Below are positions 1-5,910 of a DNA stretch of 6,032 nucleotides, in pieces (position 1 is the first letter of the stretch; each line of letters opens with the position of its first letter). Where the stretch lies: assembly GCA_025927665.1 (NCBI GenBank), contig JAICKZ010000203.1:1-6032 (forward strand). Direction: 5' to 3'. Position numbers and translations under genes: made by a program. Origin of the DNA: Steroidobacteraceae bacterium (GTDB lineage Bacteria; Pseudomonadota; Gammaproteobacteria; Steroidobacterales; Steroidobacteraceae). The notes beneath the pieces were generated by a model that ran no database searches, was not told the origin of the DNA, and saw only the letters and a list, made by a program, of their open reading frames with translations.

Positions 1-237
1 AGCAGTCGTGAAAATAATGCGTGGAACCCAGTCAAGTTGTGCGAGTAAATCAAAGCCGTTGCCACCTGGCATGTGGATATCGAGAAATACTACATCAGGT
101 ATCAGCGATTTAATTTTCTTGTTTGCTTCTTCAATATCGCCTGCATCGCCAACAATTTGAATAGAAGGATGAATCGCAAGTAGTCGGTGTAATTCACGAC
201 GTGCCAATGGTTCGTCATCGACAATCAATGCCTTCAT
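1..237 (-). CDS. Response regulator receiver domain, LytTR/AlgR type (partial, C-terminus outside window)
   Basis: Reading leftward from an ATG at 237-235, 79 codons are open to the window edge, giving the N-terminal part of a CheY-like receiver domain. Visible are the acidic pair Asp7-Asp8 (MKALIVDDEP), the phospho-acceptor Asp53 in VVFLDIHMPG, and the conserved Thr in FTTA at 76-79. The N-terminus, in particular DDEPLARREL, is typical of LytR/AlgR regulators that carry a C-terminal LytTR DNA-binding domain. That domain lies outside the window, so the output type is inferred. The start codon overlaps the stop of the upstream kinase gene (ATGA at 237-234), so the two are almost certainly co-transcribed and translationally coupled. 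The protein should accept phosphate from that kinase in the cytoplasm and act as a transcription factor. The receiver call is firm; the LytTR assignment rests on the N-terminal style and the partner kinase. Confidence 0.93.
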   Translation of the reverse strand, partial: MKALIVDDEPLARRELHRLLAIHPSIQIVGDAGDIEEANKKIKSLIPDVVFLDIHMPGGNGFDLLAQLDWVPRIIFTTA

Positions 238-1337
238 ACAGGTAACTTCACTTCGGCGATGGCTTCGCCGGGATGGGCAAGATCGAGCCGAAGGCTTGCA
301 CGACTGTTGAATAGCAGACGTAGTCGTTCCGATGAGTTTTTTAGTCCCGTGCCTGGCGGGTGATCAGAGGGATGAATTGGGTATGGATTAGTGATTCGAA
401 TGATCAGCATCGCGTTAACGATACGCGCTTCAATATGCAATGTTCCGCCGCCTTTAAGTTCGGCAATCCCATGCTTGATGGCATTTTCTACCAACGTTTG
501 AACCAACATGATCGGCACGCGTACTTGCATCGCTTCATTGGTGATATCACGTATGACGTTCAGTCTATCGCCAAGACGCATTTCCTCAAGCGCAAGATAG
601 TCATTGACCATCTCAAGTTCACGCGACATGCTGACGAGTTCAGTATCGCTCGATCCTAATGAATAACGCAGCGTGCGAGCGAGTTGTGTCACCGCTTCCT
701 GCGCGCGAGTGGGTTCATCACCAATTAATGCGCGCACGCCATTTAATGCATTGAATAGAAAATGCGGATTGAGTTGTGTCTTAAGCAGACGCAACTCCGC
801 AGCCTGTAATAGCTGTGCAAGTTCGGCACGATGTACTTGCGCTTCGTAGCGATGACGTTGCATTGCAAAGCCTAGGTACAAACCTACCCAGACCAGAATT
901 AAAATGAGTGAAGTGATAAATTGATTGATCATTTGCCCATTATGCGGCAATGCTCGATACATGGCGCTGTATATCGGTGCGATAGAGGTGTTGTATTCCA
1001 TTCTCGATAAAGCGATGTTGATGACCTGGAGTGTGCTGGTCATTAGCGTGACGGCGATGAACATTCTGATCAGCAGCGCGCGTGGAGTAAGCATAAGCCA
1101 TACATTGCGTTTAATGATAAAACGCAGTGCATGCGTCAATGCAAAGCCACTGACCGTCATGCCGCCCCACACTACGGTTGCTTGGTGCCATGTCACACCG
1201 GCAAAGATCACTTCTCCTGTCATCTGCGCATGGAAATAAAATCCCCAACCCAACAACTGCAATGCCCAATACGCAACGCGGATAATCACGCGTTGACGCG
1301 AATGCGATGAAGGAAGGTTTATCACAGAATTCAACAT
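234..1337 (-). CDS. LytS/YehU-type membrane sensor histidine kinase
   Basis: With the ATG at 1337 the protein has 367 residues. An N-terminal membrane region has four likely helices (about 18-36, 50-71, 88-110, 136-159). A charged, probably coiled-coil linker follows (160-190), then a His_kinase-type dimerisation segment with the phospho-acceptor His192 in LNPHFLFNALN. A compact ATPase domain follows, with the N box VENAIKHG (283-290) and the G box GTGLKNSSERL (329-339). This layout is the LytS/AlgZ class, whose partners are LytTR regulators, and such a regulator follows immediately with a four-base overlap. The membrane part is not the 5TM LytS sensor or a recognisable extracytoplasmic domain, so the stimulus is unknown. 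The frame extends upstream to a TTG at 1361-1359 (375 residues). Neither start has a clear Shine-Dalgarno sequence, and I prefer the ATG. The kinase call is firm; the start is uncertain. Confidence 0.93.
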   Translation of the reverse strand: MLNSVINLPSSHSRQRVIIRVAYWALQLLGWGFYFHAQMTGEVIFAGVTWHQATVVWGGMTVSGFALTHALRFIIKRNVWLMLTPRALLIRMFIAVTLMTSTLQVINIALSRMEYNTSIAPIYSAMYRALPHNGQMINQFITSLILILVWVGLYLGFAMQRHRYEAQVHRAELAQLLQAAELRLLKTQLNPHFLFNALNGVRALIGDEPTRAQEAVTQLARTLRYSLGSSDTELVSMSRELEMVNDYLALEEMRLGDRLNVIRDITNEAMQVRVPIMLVQTLVENAIKHGIAELKGGGTLHIEARIVNAMLIIRITNPYPIHPSDHPPGTGLKNSSERLRLLFNSRASLRLDLAHPGEAIAEVKLPV

Positions 1338-1369
1338 ATGATGAACGATGTTTACATGCAAAGGTTTAT

Positions 1370-1385
1370 CTTGCCAGTGGGCAAG
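1370..1385. repeat. Perfect 6-bp inverted repeat with 4-base loop upstream of the kinase gene
   Basis: CTTGCC at 1370-1375 and GGCAAG at 1380-1385 are perfectly complementary around the loop AGTG. It lies 32 bases upstream of the preferred kinase ATG and 8 bases upstream of the alternative TTG. It would form a small hairpin in the 5' leader of the kinase transcript, or could be an operator. No T-run follows on either strand, so it is not an ordinary terminator. Confidence 0.4.
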
Positions 1386-1488
1386 TCACCTGTCGCAAAC
1401 GCTGTGCGCGAAAATTCACCGTGCAATGATACAACGAGCCGTTCGTGACGGCATTTTGACCAATCAACATTTATTTTAATGACTTTAA

Positions 1489-1518
1489 TTGATACCGAGT
1501 AATCTTAATTACTAGAGT
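1489..1518 (+). promoter_or_regulatory. Candidate sigma-70 promoter for the hydrolase genes
   Basis: TTGATA at 1489-1494 matches five of six bases of the -35 consensus. TAGAGT at 1513-1518 matches four of six of the -10 consensus, with an 18-base spacer. Transcription would start near 1525 and leave a leader of about 30 bases ending in a Shine-Dalgarno sequence. The -10 element lies inside the inverted repeat at 1504-1524, which would suit repression by a bound regulator. This was picked by eye and is not verified. Confidence 0.35.
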
Positions 1519-1538
1519 ATTAAGTGTTCGCGAAACAC
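1504..1538. promoter_or_regulatory. Two adjacent inverted repeats, possible operator
   Basis: At 1504-1524, CTTAAT(T)AC pairs with GTATTAAG around TAGA, with one bulged T. Directly next to it, GTGTT at 1524-1528 pairs with AACAC at 1534-1538 and encloses the perfect 8-base palindrome TTCGCGAA at 1527-1534. Together they cover the proposed -10 element and start site of the alpha/beta hydrolase gene. A dimeric repressor site is plausible, but the cognate protein is not evident. Confidence 0.3.
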
Positions 1539-1546
1539 ATTCGCGT

Positions 1547-1551
1547 GGAGG
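1547..1551 (+). promoter_or_regulatory. Shine-Dalgarno sequence of the alpha/beta hydrolase gene
   Basis: GGAGG ends four bases before the ATG at 1556. It is the strongest ribosome-binding site among the plus-strand genes and supports this start, which also preserves the complete twin-arginine signal peptide. Confidence 0.75.
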
Positions 1552-1555
1552 CTAA

Positions 1556-2587
1556 ATGTTGTCACTGACTCGTCGGAGACTACTAAGTGTAGTAGGCGCT
1601 TCCGCTATGATTGGCATCACTCGCAATGTATATGCGCTATTGCAATCGATTAATAAGACCCACTTTGTCTCTATCGGTGGGATCGAGCAGTGGATCGCGA
1701 TTCGTGGCGGCGACTGCTCAAGAACTGCGATTCTGTTCTTACATGGTGGTCCAGGTGAAGCACAATCACCATTCCTTTCATTTTTTGCACCTTGGGAGGA
1801 ACGTTATGTCGTTGCACAATGGGACCAGCGTGGCTCAGGCAAGACGTTCGGAAAAATTGGTGTTGCAACGCCCAATATGACCTTAGAGCAACTCACCCAA
1901 GATACCATTGAGGTAGCTCAATATGTAATCAATCAACTTGGTATACGCAAGTTGATCCTCGTTGGCCATTCTTGGGGCTCGATGCTAGGTCTTTGCGTTG
2001 TTCGAGCTCGGCCGGAGTTATTCCATGTCTTCGTTGGAACGGGACAGATAGTCAGTGGCAGAGAGTTAATTGAAAGCTGGCGGTTGTCTGCTATCAAACG
2101 TGCGCGGAGGGCACAAGACGCTGACGCTGTCATGCAGCTGAATAGTCTGCGTGAACAGGATTTTAACGATGACGCAAAGCTTGGTGTCCTATGGAAGTGG
2201 AGGGCTCCATTTACGGGATCCGATTGGGACTTAATAACTCGACAACGAGAACCTTTCGTGGGGACCTATGAGAAACCGGCAAACGCAGAGGCTATCAACT
2301 GGTATCAAGGATTCTTCGAATTCAGCCAACTCAAGCTTTGGCCGTTTACTCGCGACTTCGACGCGAGGGCCGCTGGCATGAGCTTCCCAATCCCTTACTT
2401 TGTGGTTCAAGGAAGAGACGATGACAGAACGCCGTCAGAACCAGCGCGTAAATTTTTGAATGAACTGCATGCGCCATTAAAAGGCTACTCTGAGATTACG
2501 GGAGGTCATTTCGCGTGTTTCACCAATCCATCAGGATTCTTAAATGCACTAGATAAAGATATACGACGCTTGGGAATCAAACAATGA
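1556..2587 (+). CDS. Tat-exported alpha/beta hydrolase, proline iminopeptidase-like
   Basis: The product has 343 residues. It begins with a twin-arginine signal (TRRRLLS, residues 5-11), a hydrophobic stretch to about 22 and a possible cleavage after Ala27, so it is probably exported folded to the periplasm. The hydrolase domain shows the oxyanion motif HGGPG at 63-67, WDQRGSGKT at 89-97 and the nucleophile elbow GHSWG at 137-141 (Ser139). An acidic residue in GRDDD (286-290, probably Asp289) and His318 in GGHF complete the triad. HGGPG and WDQRGSG are hallmarks of the proline iminopeptidase (peptidase S33) group. Other members of this fold are esterases or amidases, so proline specificity is not proven. 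Domain length is normal, and residues about 165-270 would form the helical cap. It is the first plus-strand gene after the divergent control region and precedes a second exported serine hydrolase by 148 bases. Confidence 0.9.
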   Translation: MLSLTRRRLLSVVGASAMIGITRNVYALLQSINKTHFVSIGGIEQWIAIRGGDCSRTAILFLHGGPGEAQSPFLSFFAPWEERYVVAQWDQRGSGKTFGKIGVATPNMTLEQLTQDTIEVAQYVINQLGIRKLILVGHSWGSMLGLCVVRARPELFHVFVGTGQIVSGRELIESWRLSAIKRARRAQDADAVMQLNSLREQDFNDDAKLGVLWKWRAPFTGSDWDLITRQREPFVGTYEKPANAEAINWYQGFFEFSQLKLWPFTRDFDARAAGMSFPIPYFVVQGRDDDRTPSEPARKFLNELHAPLKGYSEITGGHFACFTNPSGFLNALDKDIRRLGIKQ

Positions 2588-2735
2588 CAATGAAGATGTG
2601 CTCGTAGATGAAGTGCAACATGATCACATCGTAAAGGGTCTTGTTATATTGAACAGTAACGCTGACATTCATGCATTGGTGAATAAAGCCAAATATGCAA
2701 GTGTGAAATTATTTTTAAAATTAGATAGGTGAGAT
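2588..2735 (+). other. Gap between the two hydrolase genes, with a small open frame
   Basis: The 148 bases between the hydrolases contain no recognisable terminator or strong promoter; an AT-rich patch lies at 2706-2727. One forward frame is open from 2553 to the stop TGA at 2730-2732. If it used the GTG at 2598 it would encode 44 residues ending in VKLFLKLDR, three bases before the next ATG. It has no ATG, no Shine-Dalgarno sequence and no family I recognise. An open run this short is not improbable by chance, so I do not call it a gene. AGGTG at 2727-2731 serves as a moderate ribosome-binding site for the gene starting at 2736. Confidence 0.3.
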
Positions 2736-3881
2736 ATGTCGAATCGGCGTGAGTTTTTATTGAGTTCAATTGCAACCGGAATCGCCGTGTTGAGTGGAGG
2801 CTGTGCGACGGCACCAGAGATTGAATCAATTCGTGCCTTGCTGCGACAAACTGTTGGCACCAACGAGAAAATCATCGGCATGGTTGGCGTCGTCGTTGAT
2901 GATAGTGGCACACGCTCGGCCACCTTCGGAAGCTCGGGTGTTCAAGGTCTCGCACTGAACAACAACACGGCCATCGAGATCATGTCGATCACGAAAGTGT
3001 TGACCGCGCTCATTCTTGTCGACATGGAGCGACGCGGTGAAGTCGCCTTTGATGATCCCGTTGCAAAGTATCTTCCCGCTTCATTGAAGTTGCATGAGAA
3101 TGGCGGACCGATCACGCTTCTCGATCTGGCGTCGTATACCTCCGGTCTGCCGAATATGCCTGACAATTTGCCGCCACACTGGTGGGACAATAGCAATGCA
3201 TTGGCAGAGTACACGGAGAACAAGCTTTATGAGTTTCTGATGAGTTACATGCCAAAATATAAACCAGGCACACATTACGAATACACCAATGTAGGTTTCG
3301 GTTTGCTCGGTATTGCACTGGCGCGCCGCGCCGGTAAAAGCTATGAAGAGCTTTTGATTGAAAGAGTTTGCAAGCCACTTGGCCTTTCTCAAACACGTAT
3401 TACACTGACGGAAGATATGCAAAAGCATATGGTGCAACCACATAACCTCGCGCTTAAACCTTGGCCGCTTTGGAATTGTCCTGGACTCACCGGAGCAGGT
3501 GCAGCTCGTTCTAGTATCAGAGATGTCATCCAATTTCTTAAAGTGAGTATGAGGTTGAAACATACGCCGCTCGATACGGCAATGGCGCGACTCATTGAAA
3601 CGCGAAAGCCCACTCCTGTCGCTGGAACGCAGGCGGCTCTTGGTTGGTACATCACGGCATCTAACGATAACGAAATTGTCTGGAAGACAGGACTTTCCAA
3701 TGGTTGTAATATTTTTATCGGATACTCGACACGAAGTCGTCGTGGTGCGATTGTTTTTTCAAATTTTATCTGGCAACCCATCGATGAGGGCACGACGAAG
3801 ATGGGGATGAAAATGATTGACCCAAGGTTTGATCCGGGAAATCTTACGTCGCTCTACGTACCAGTTTCTTCAATCGATTAG
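2736..3881 (+). CDS. Tat-exported serine hydrolase, class C beta-lactamase fold (probable lipoprotein)
   Basis: The product has 381 residues. The N-terminus has a strong twin-arginine motif (NRREFLL, 3-9), a hydrophobic segment and a lipobox-like LSGGC with Cys23. It is therefore probably exported by Tat and lipid-anchored; Ser at -3 makes the lipobox imperfect. The catalytic domain shows the serine hydrolase/PBP motifs in order: SITK at 84-87 (Ser84 nucleophile, Lys87), YTN at 183-185 and KTG at 317-319. This is the beta-lactamase class C / PBP4*-type fold, which includes AmpC, D-aminopeptidases, esterases and regulators of cell-wall turnover. The sequence places it in the broad family but does not make it a drug-resistance enzyme. 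AGGTG at 2727-2731 precedes the start. It follows the alpha/beta hydrolase on the same strand, possibly as the second gene of one transcript. The family call is firm; substrate and lipidation are inferred. Confidence 0.92.
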   Translation: MSNRREFLLSSIATGIAVLSGGCATAPEIESIRALLRQTVGTNEKIIGMVGVVVDDSGTRSATFGSSGVQGLALNNNTAIEIMSITKVLTALILVDMERRGEVAFDDPVAKYLPASLKLHENGGPITLLDLASYTSGLPNMPDNLPPHWWDNSNALAEYTENKLYEFLMSYMPKYKPGTHYEYTNVGFGLLGIALARRAGKSYEELLIERVCKPLGLSQTRITLTEDMQKHMVQPHNLALKPWPLWNCPGLTGAGAARSSIRDVIQFLKVSMRLKHTPLDTAMARLIETRKPTPVAGTQAALGWYITASNDNEIVWKTGLSNGCNIFIGYSTRSRRGAIVFSNFIWQPIDEGTTKMGMKMIDPRFDPGNLTSLYVPVSSID

Positions 3882-4090
3882 ATGAAAATGACTGATCGCT
3901 TAAATTTTCTATAACCAAATTCACCTATCACGCATGATGACCTGAGAATTGCGGGTCGCAACCGGAATCATGTTGCCGTATGTGCTGGAAAAATTTTTTG
4001 AAGATGCCGGTCGTGAAATTATTGCGATGTGTTCCGCGATGAGCACTACAATTATCACGCATTAGACGAGCATGCTGTTGCGACTGATGA
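3882..4090. other. Convergent intergenic region without a clear gene
   Basis: This stretch lies between the 3' ends of the plus-strand hydrolase pair and the minus-strand operon. A small hairpin, TTGCG-GGT-CGCAA at 3949-3961, has no following T-run. A forward ATG frame at 3970-4065 (31 codons, start MLPYVLEKFFEDAGR) reads like protein, but it has no ribosome-binding site and no recognised relative; it could be a gene remnant or chance. No bidirectional terminator is obvious. Confidence 0.4.
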
Positions 4091-5356
4091 TTAATGATTC
4101 CATTGACCAGAACCACGTAGTTGAAAAATCAATCTGGCCGTCAATGGAGTACGGCGACCGTAGGCAGTGACCCATTCACTCGGTAACACATCCATTGTCA
4201 ACGAAGTACCCACGCCAAACCCAAGCTTTGGATGCCAGGCGGACCAATGTGTGTATCCGACAGTGAAGGCAGAAACCCAACGTTTCTCGTCACCCATAAC
4301 TGATGCAGTTGGCATTTCCAATTCTGAAGCCAGTCGTTGCAACACCTCAACACGACCCCAGATATCAAATGTATTGTGTTTCCATGTTCCTTCATCAAGG
4401 AAGGAGTTTAGGGTCGATGGCCGTGGACGTCGTGTGATTGAGCCTACAATAAAGCTGTGATCAAGTGAACCACTACCAAGTAACAGGTGATCATAGATAG
4501 ATGCGGATAAACGAGTGGCGGAAGTTGTTCCTGGATAAATAGGATCGGTCTGATCGACCTGAGCAATGGAAGCCATGATTCGGTGTTGTGATGCAAGCAG
4601 GTAGGTTATTCGCAATGCTTCTGAATTGAGTGGTCCTATCGGCAAATCAACATGCGTTGGCTCGGGTTCAGTGCCGTTAAAAGCAGAGGCTTCGACAACC
4701 CAGGTTCCAAGATTCAGTTGTGCGCCCACTACCGTGCTGCTGATATGACCCACATCCTGACCTACATGATGTCCCAATGGCGCATCGGGATTGTCACGCG
4801 CGGAAACTCGATGCATGAGCGCGATCGGGCCATCTGTGCTTTCTCCGCGGGGCGCAAGAAATAACTTCAGCGTTTTAGCTTGATCGATGGTTATCGTGTC
4901 ACTCAATGTCAACCCCATGATAGGAGAGCTGTGCGGATGTTGAGCATCAACAAAAGCCGTTCCATCACTTCGTTCCTCGCCTACTTGCAGGAGCTCTGGA
5001 TAGCCATGTTGTGAATAAGTCCATAATTCGGTGGTACCCATCAAATCCAGATTGATGAATTGTCTGGTTCCGATTGTTGAACCGGCATCGATCATGAACA
5101 TATTGGGAGCAGCAAACTGATTTACTCCGCGCAATCCTTGTACGGCACTGAATACACCAAAGACATTGAACCGTCCTGAAATTACAGTTCTGGGAGTTTG
5201 TGATCCTGCCAATGGCATGCACATACTCATGCTGACATCCCATGACTCATTCTTGCTACAACCATGATTAAGATCTGCAGCATTTGCGCAAGTGATCGTC
5301 TGGCTGCTCAGTATCAGCAACATCAATGACAATGGTCCAGCAAAAGGGTTACGCAT
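4091..5356 (-). CDS. Exported, probable outer-membrane protein with HPH/GHH motifs and a Cys-Met-rich N-terminus
   Basis: The product has 421 residues. A Sec signal peptide (hydrophobic about 8-22, likely cleavage after ANA at 24-26) is followed by a short HxCx(12)C segment with Met43, Met45 and Met47 around Cys46 (MSMCMP), a plausible metal-binding patch. The body has alternating polar/hydrophobic stretches typical of beta-strands. It also has blocks I associate with an uncharacterised proteobacterial family: DAQHPHS (137-143), ALMHR (179-183), DNPDAPLGHH (188-197), DVGHIS (201-206) and SAFNG (224-228). Homologues usually read DRQHPH in the first block. The conserved His residues suggest metal or cofactor binding, but no function is known to me. 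The C-terminus does not end in the aromatic residue typical of porins. An AGGAGA site at 5366-5371 precedes the start by nine bases and lies inside the cytochrome b561 gene, whose stop directly abuts this ATG. Confidence 0.85.
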   Translation of the reverse strand: MRNPFAGPLSLMLLILSSQTITCANAADLNHGCSKNESWDVSMSMCMPLAGSQTPRTVISGRFNVFGVFSAVQGLRGVNQFAAPNMFMIDAGSTIGTRQFINLDLMGTTELWTYSQHGYPELLQVGEERSDGTAFVDAQHPHSSPIMGLTLSDTITIDQAKTLKLFLAPRGESTDGPIALMHRVSARDNPDAPLGHHVGQDVGHISSTVVGAQLNLGTWVVEASAFNGTEPEPTHVDLPIGPLNSEALRITYLLASQHRIMASIAQVDQTDPIYPGTTSATRLSASIYDHLLLGSGSLDHSFIVGSITRRPRPSTLNSFLDEGTWKHNTFDIWGRVEVLQRLASELEMPTASVMGDEKRWVSAFTVGYTHWSAWHPKLGFGVGTSLTMDVLPSEWVTAYGRRTPLTARLIFQLRGSGQWNH

Positions 5357-5890
5357 CTATACGATTCTCCTGATCAAGTTAACTCGGTGTTTGATCAAAT
5401 GAAACAGAACTGCTCCGACGTGAATACATAGCAAGACGAGCAATATATATGCGGAAGTATGATGTACTTTCTCCGCAATATTGGCATGAACATCGTCTTT
5501 GTTGAACAGATGCGGTAAAAGAATGCCAAACCATGCAACAGGTGGCCCTTTCCACGTGCACATTAAATAGCCGGAAATTGGTATGACGATCATCAATGCA
5601 TACAATATCCAGTGCGTGACGTTGGCCAATTTCTTTGACAATACTGATATTGTCGACGGTAACGCAGGCGCAACATATCTTATTCTTACGATTACACGTG
5701 CAATTATTAGCATTCCAATTGAGATGCCAATTGATTTGTGGAATTTGAATAGCAGGTGATGCTGCGGATTTGATTTCGGCACATCCACCATGATCAACCC
5801 ACTCACAATAAGCCCGATAATCATGATTGCCATTAGCCAATGCAATACTCGTACACTGAATACATATTTTTCTGTCGATAAAATTGACAT
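5357..5890 (-). CDS. Cytochrome b561 (bacterial, four-helix di-haem type)
   Basis: The product has 177 residues, the normal length for bacterial cytochrome b561. Four membrane helices are visible at about 14-35, 52-70, 92-111 and 146-167. Candidate haem ligands are His17 in VLHW, His51 in KFHKSIG, His143 or His144 in KVHHTS and His157 in CIHVGA, matching the usual two His pairs. SGYLM in helix 3 is also typical. The protein would pass electrons from the quinone pool or another donor across the inner membrane; in E. coli, CybB oxidises superoxide to quinone, but the role here is unknown. ATG at 5890 is preceded by GGAG about ten bases upstream and by AGAGGAAG directly before it. It sits 20 bases after the stop of an upstream gene and its stop abuts the next ATG with no gap, so it is a middle gene of an operon. 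Confidence 0.95.
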   Translation of the reverse strand: MSILSTEKYVFSVRVLHWLMAIMIIGLIVSGLIMVDVPKSNPQHHLLFKFHKSIGISIGMLIIARVIVRIRYVAPALPSTISVLSKKLANVTHWILYALMIVIPISGYLMCTWKGPPVAWFGILLPHLFNKDDVHANIAEKVHHTSAYILLVLLCIHVGAVLFHLIKHRVNLIRRIV

Positions 5891-5910
5891 CTTCCTCTTT
5901 CTCCGATGAA

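Larger units (their letters stand above)
1338..1555. promoter_or_regulatory. Divergent intergenic control region
   Basis: This gap separates the leftward kinase-regulator operon from the rightward hydrolase genes, so promoters for both directions should lie here. An AT-rich block spans about 1465-1525 and contains TTTAAT at 1475-1480 and 1484-1489, with a related CTTAAT at 1504-1509. The TTAATT cores at 1485 and 1505 lie 20 bases apart, about two helical turns. A perfect hairpin lies next to the kinase (1370-1385), and two inverted repeats lie next to the hydrolase (1504-1538). I found no convincing minus-strand promoter. The direct repeats could be regulator sites, but they do not match a LytTR consensus that I can recognise. 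Confidence 0.6.

Noticed and set aside
360..659. Plus-strand frame of 99 codons
   Set aside because: It lies entirely opposite the kinase ATPase and His segments, which have clear family motifs, and shows no motif of its own.
925..1239. Plus-strand frame of 104 codons
   Set aside because: Antisense to the kinase membrane helices; the hydrophobic pattern is a reflection of the real gene.
1556..2587. Naming the gene pip (proline iminopeptidase)
   Set aside because: HGGPG and WDQRGSG fit the group, but the Tat export and the lack of specificity evidence make a functional name unsafe.
3081..3563. Minus-strand frame of 160 codons
   Set aside because: Antisense to the beta-lactamase-fold gene, which carries SxxK, YTN and KTG; the reverse frame is Cys- and Arg-rich without domains.
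2736..3881. AmpC-type antibiotic resistance gene
   Set aside because: The SxxK/YTN/KTG motifs are shared by many esterases, peptidases and wall-turnover enzymes. Nothing in the sequence points to clinical beta-lactamase activity.
3949..3961. Rho-independent terminator
   Set aside because: The stem is only five pairs and no T-run follows on either strand.
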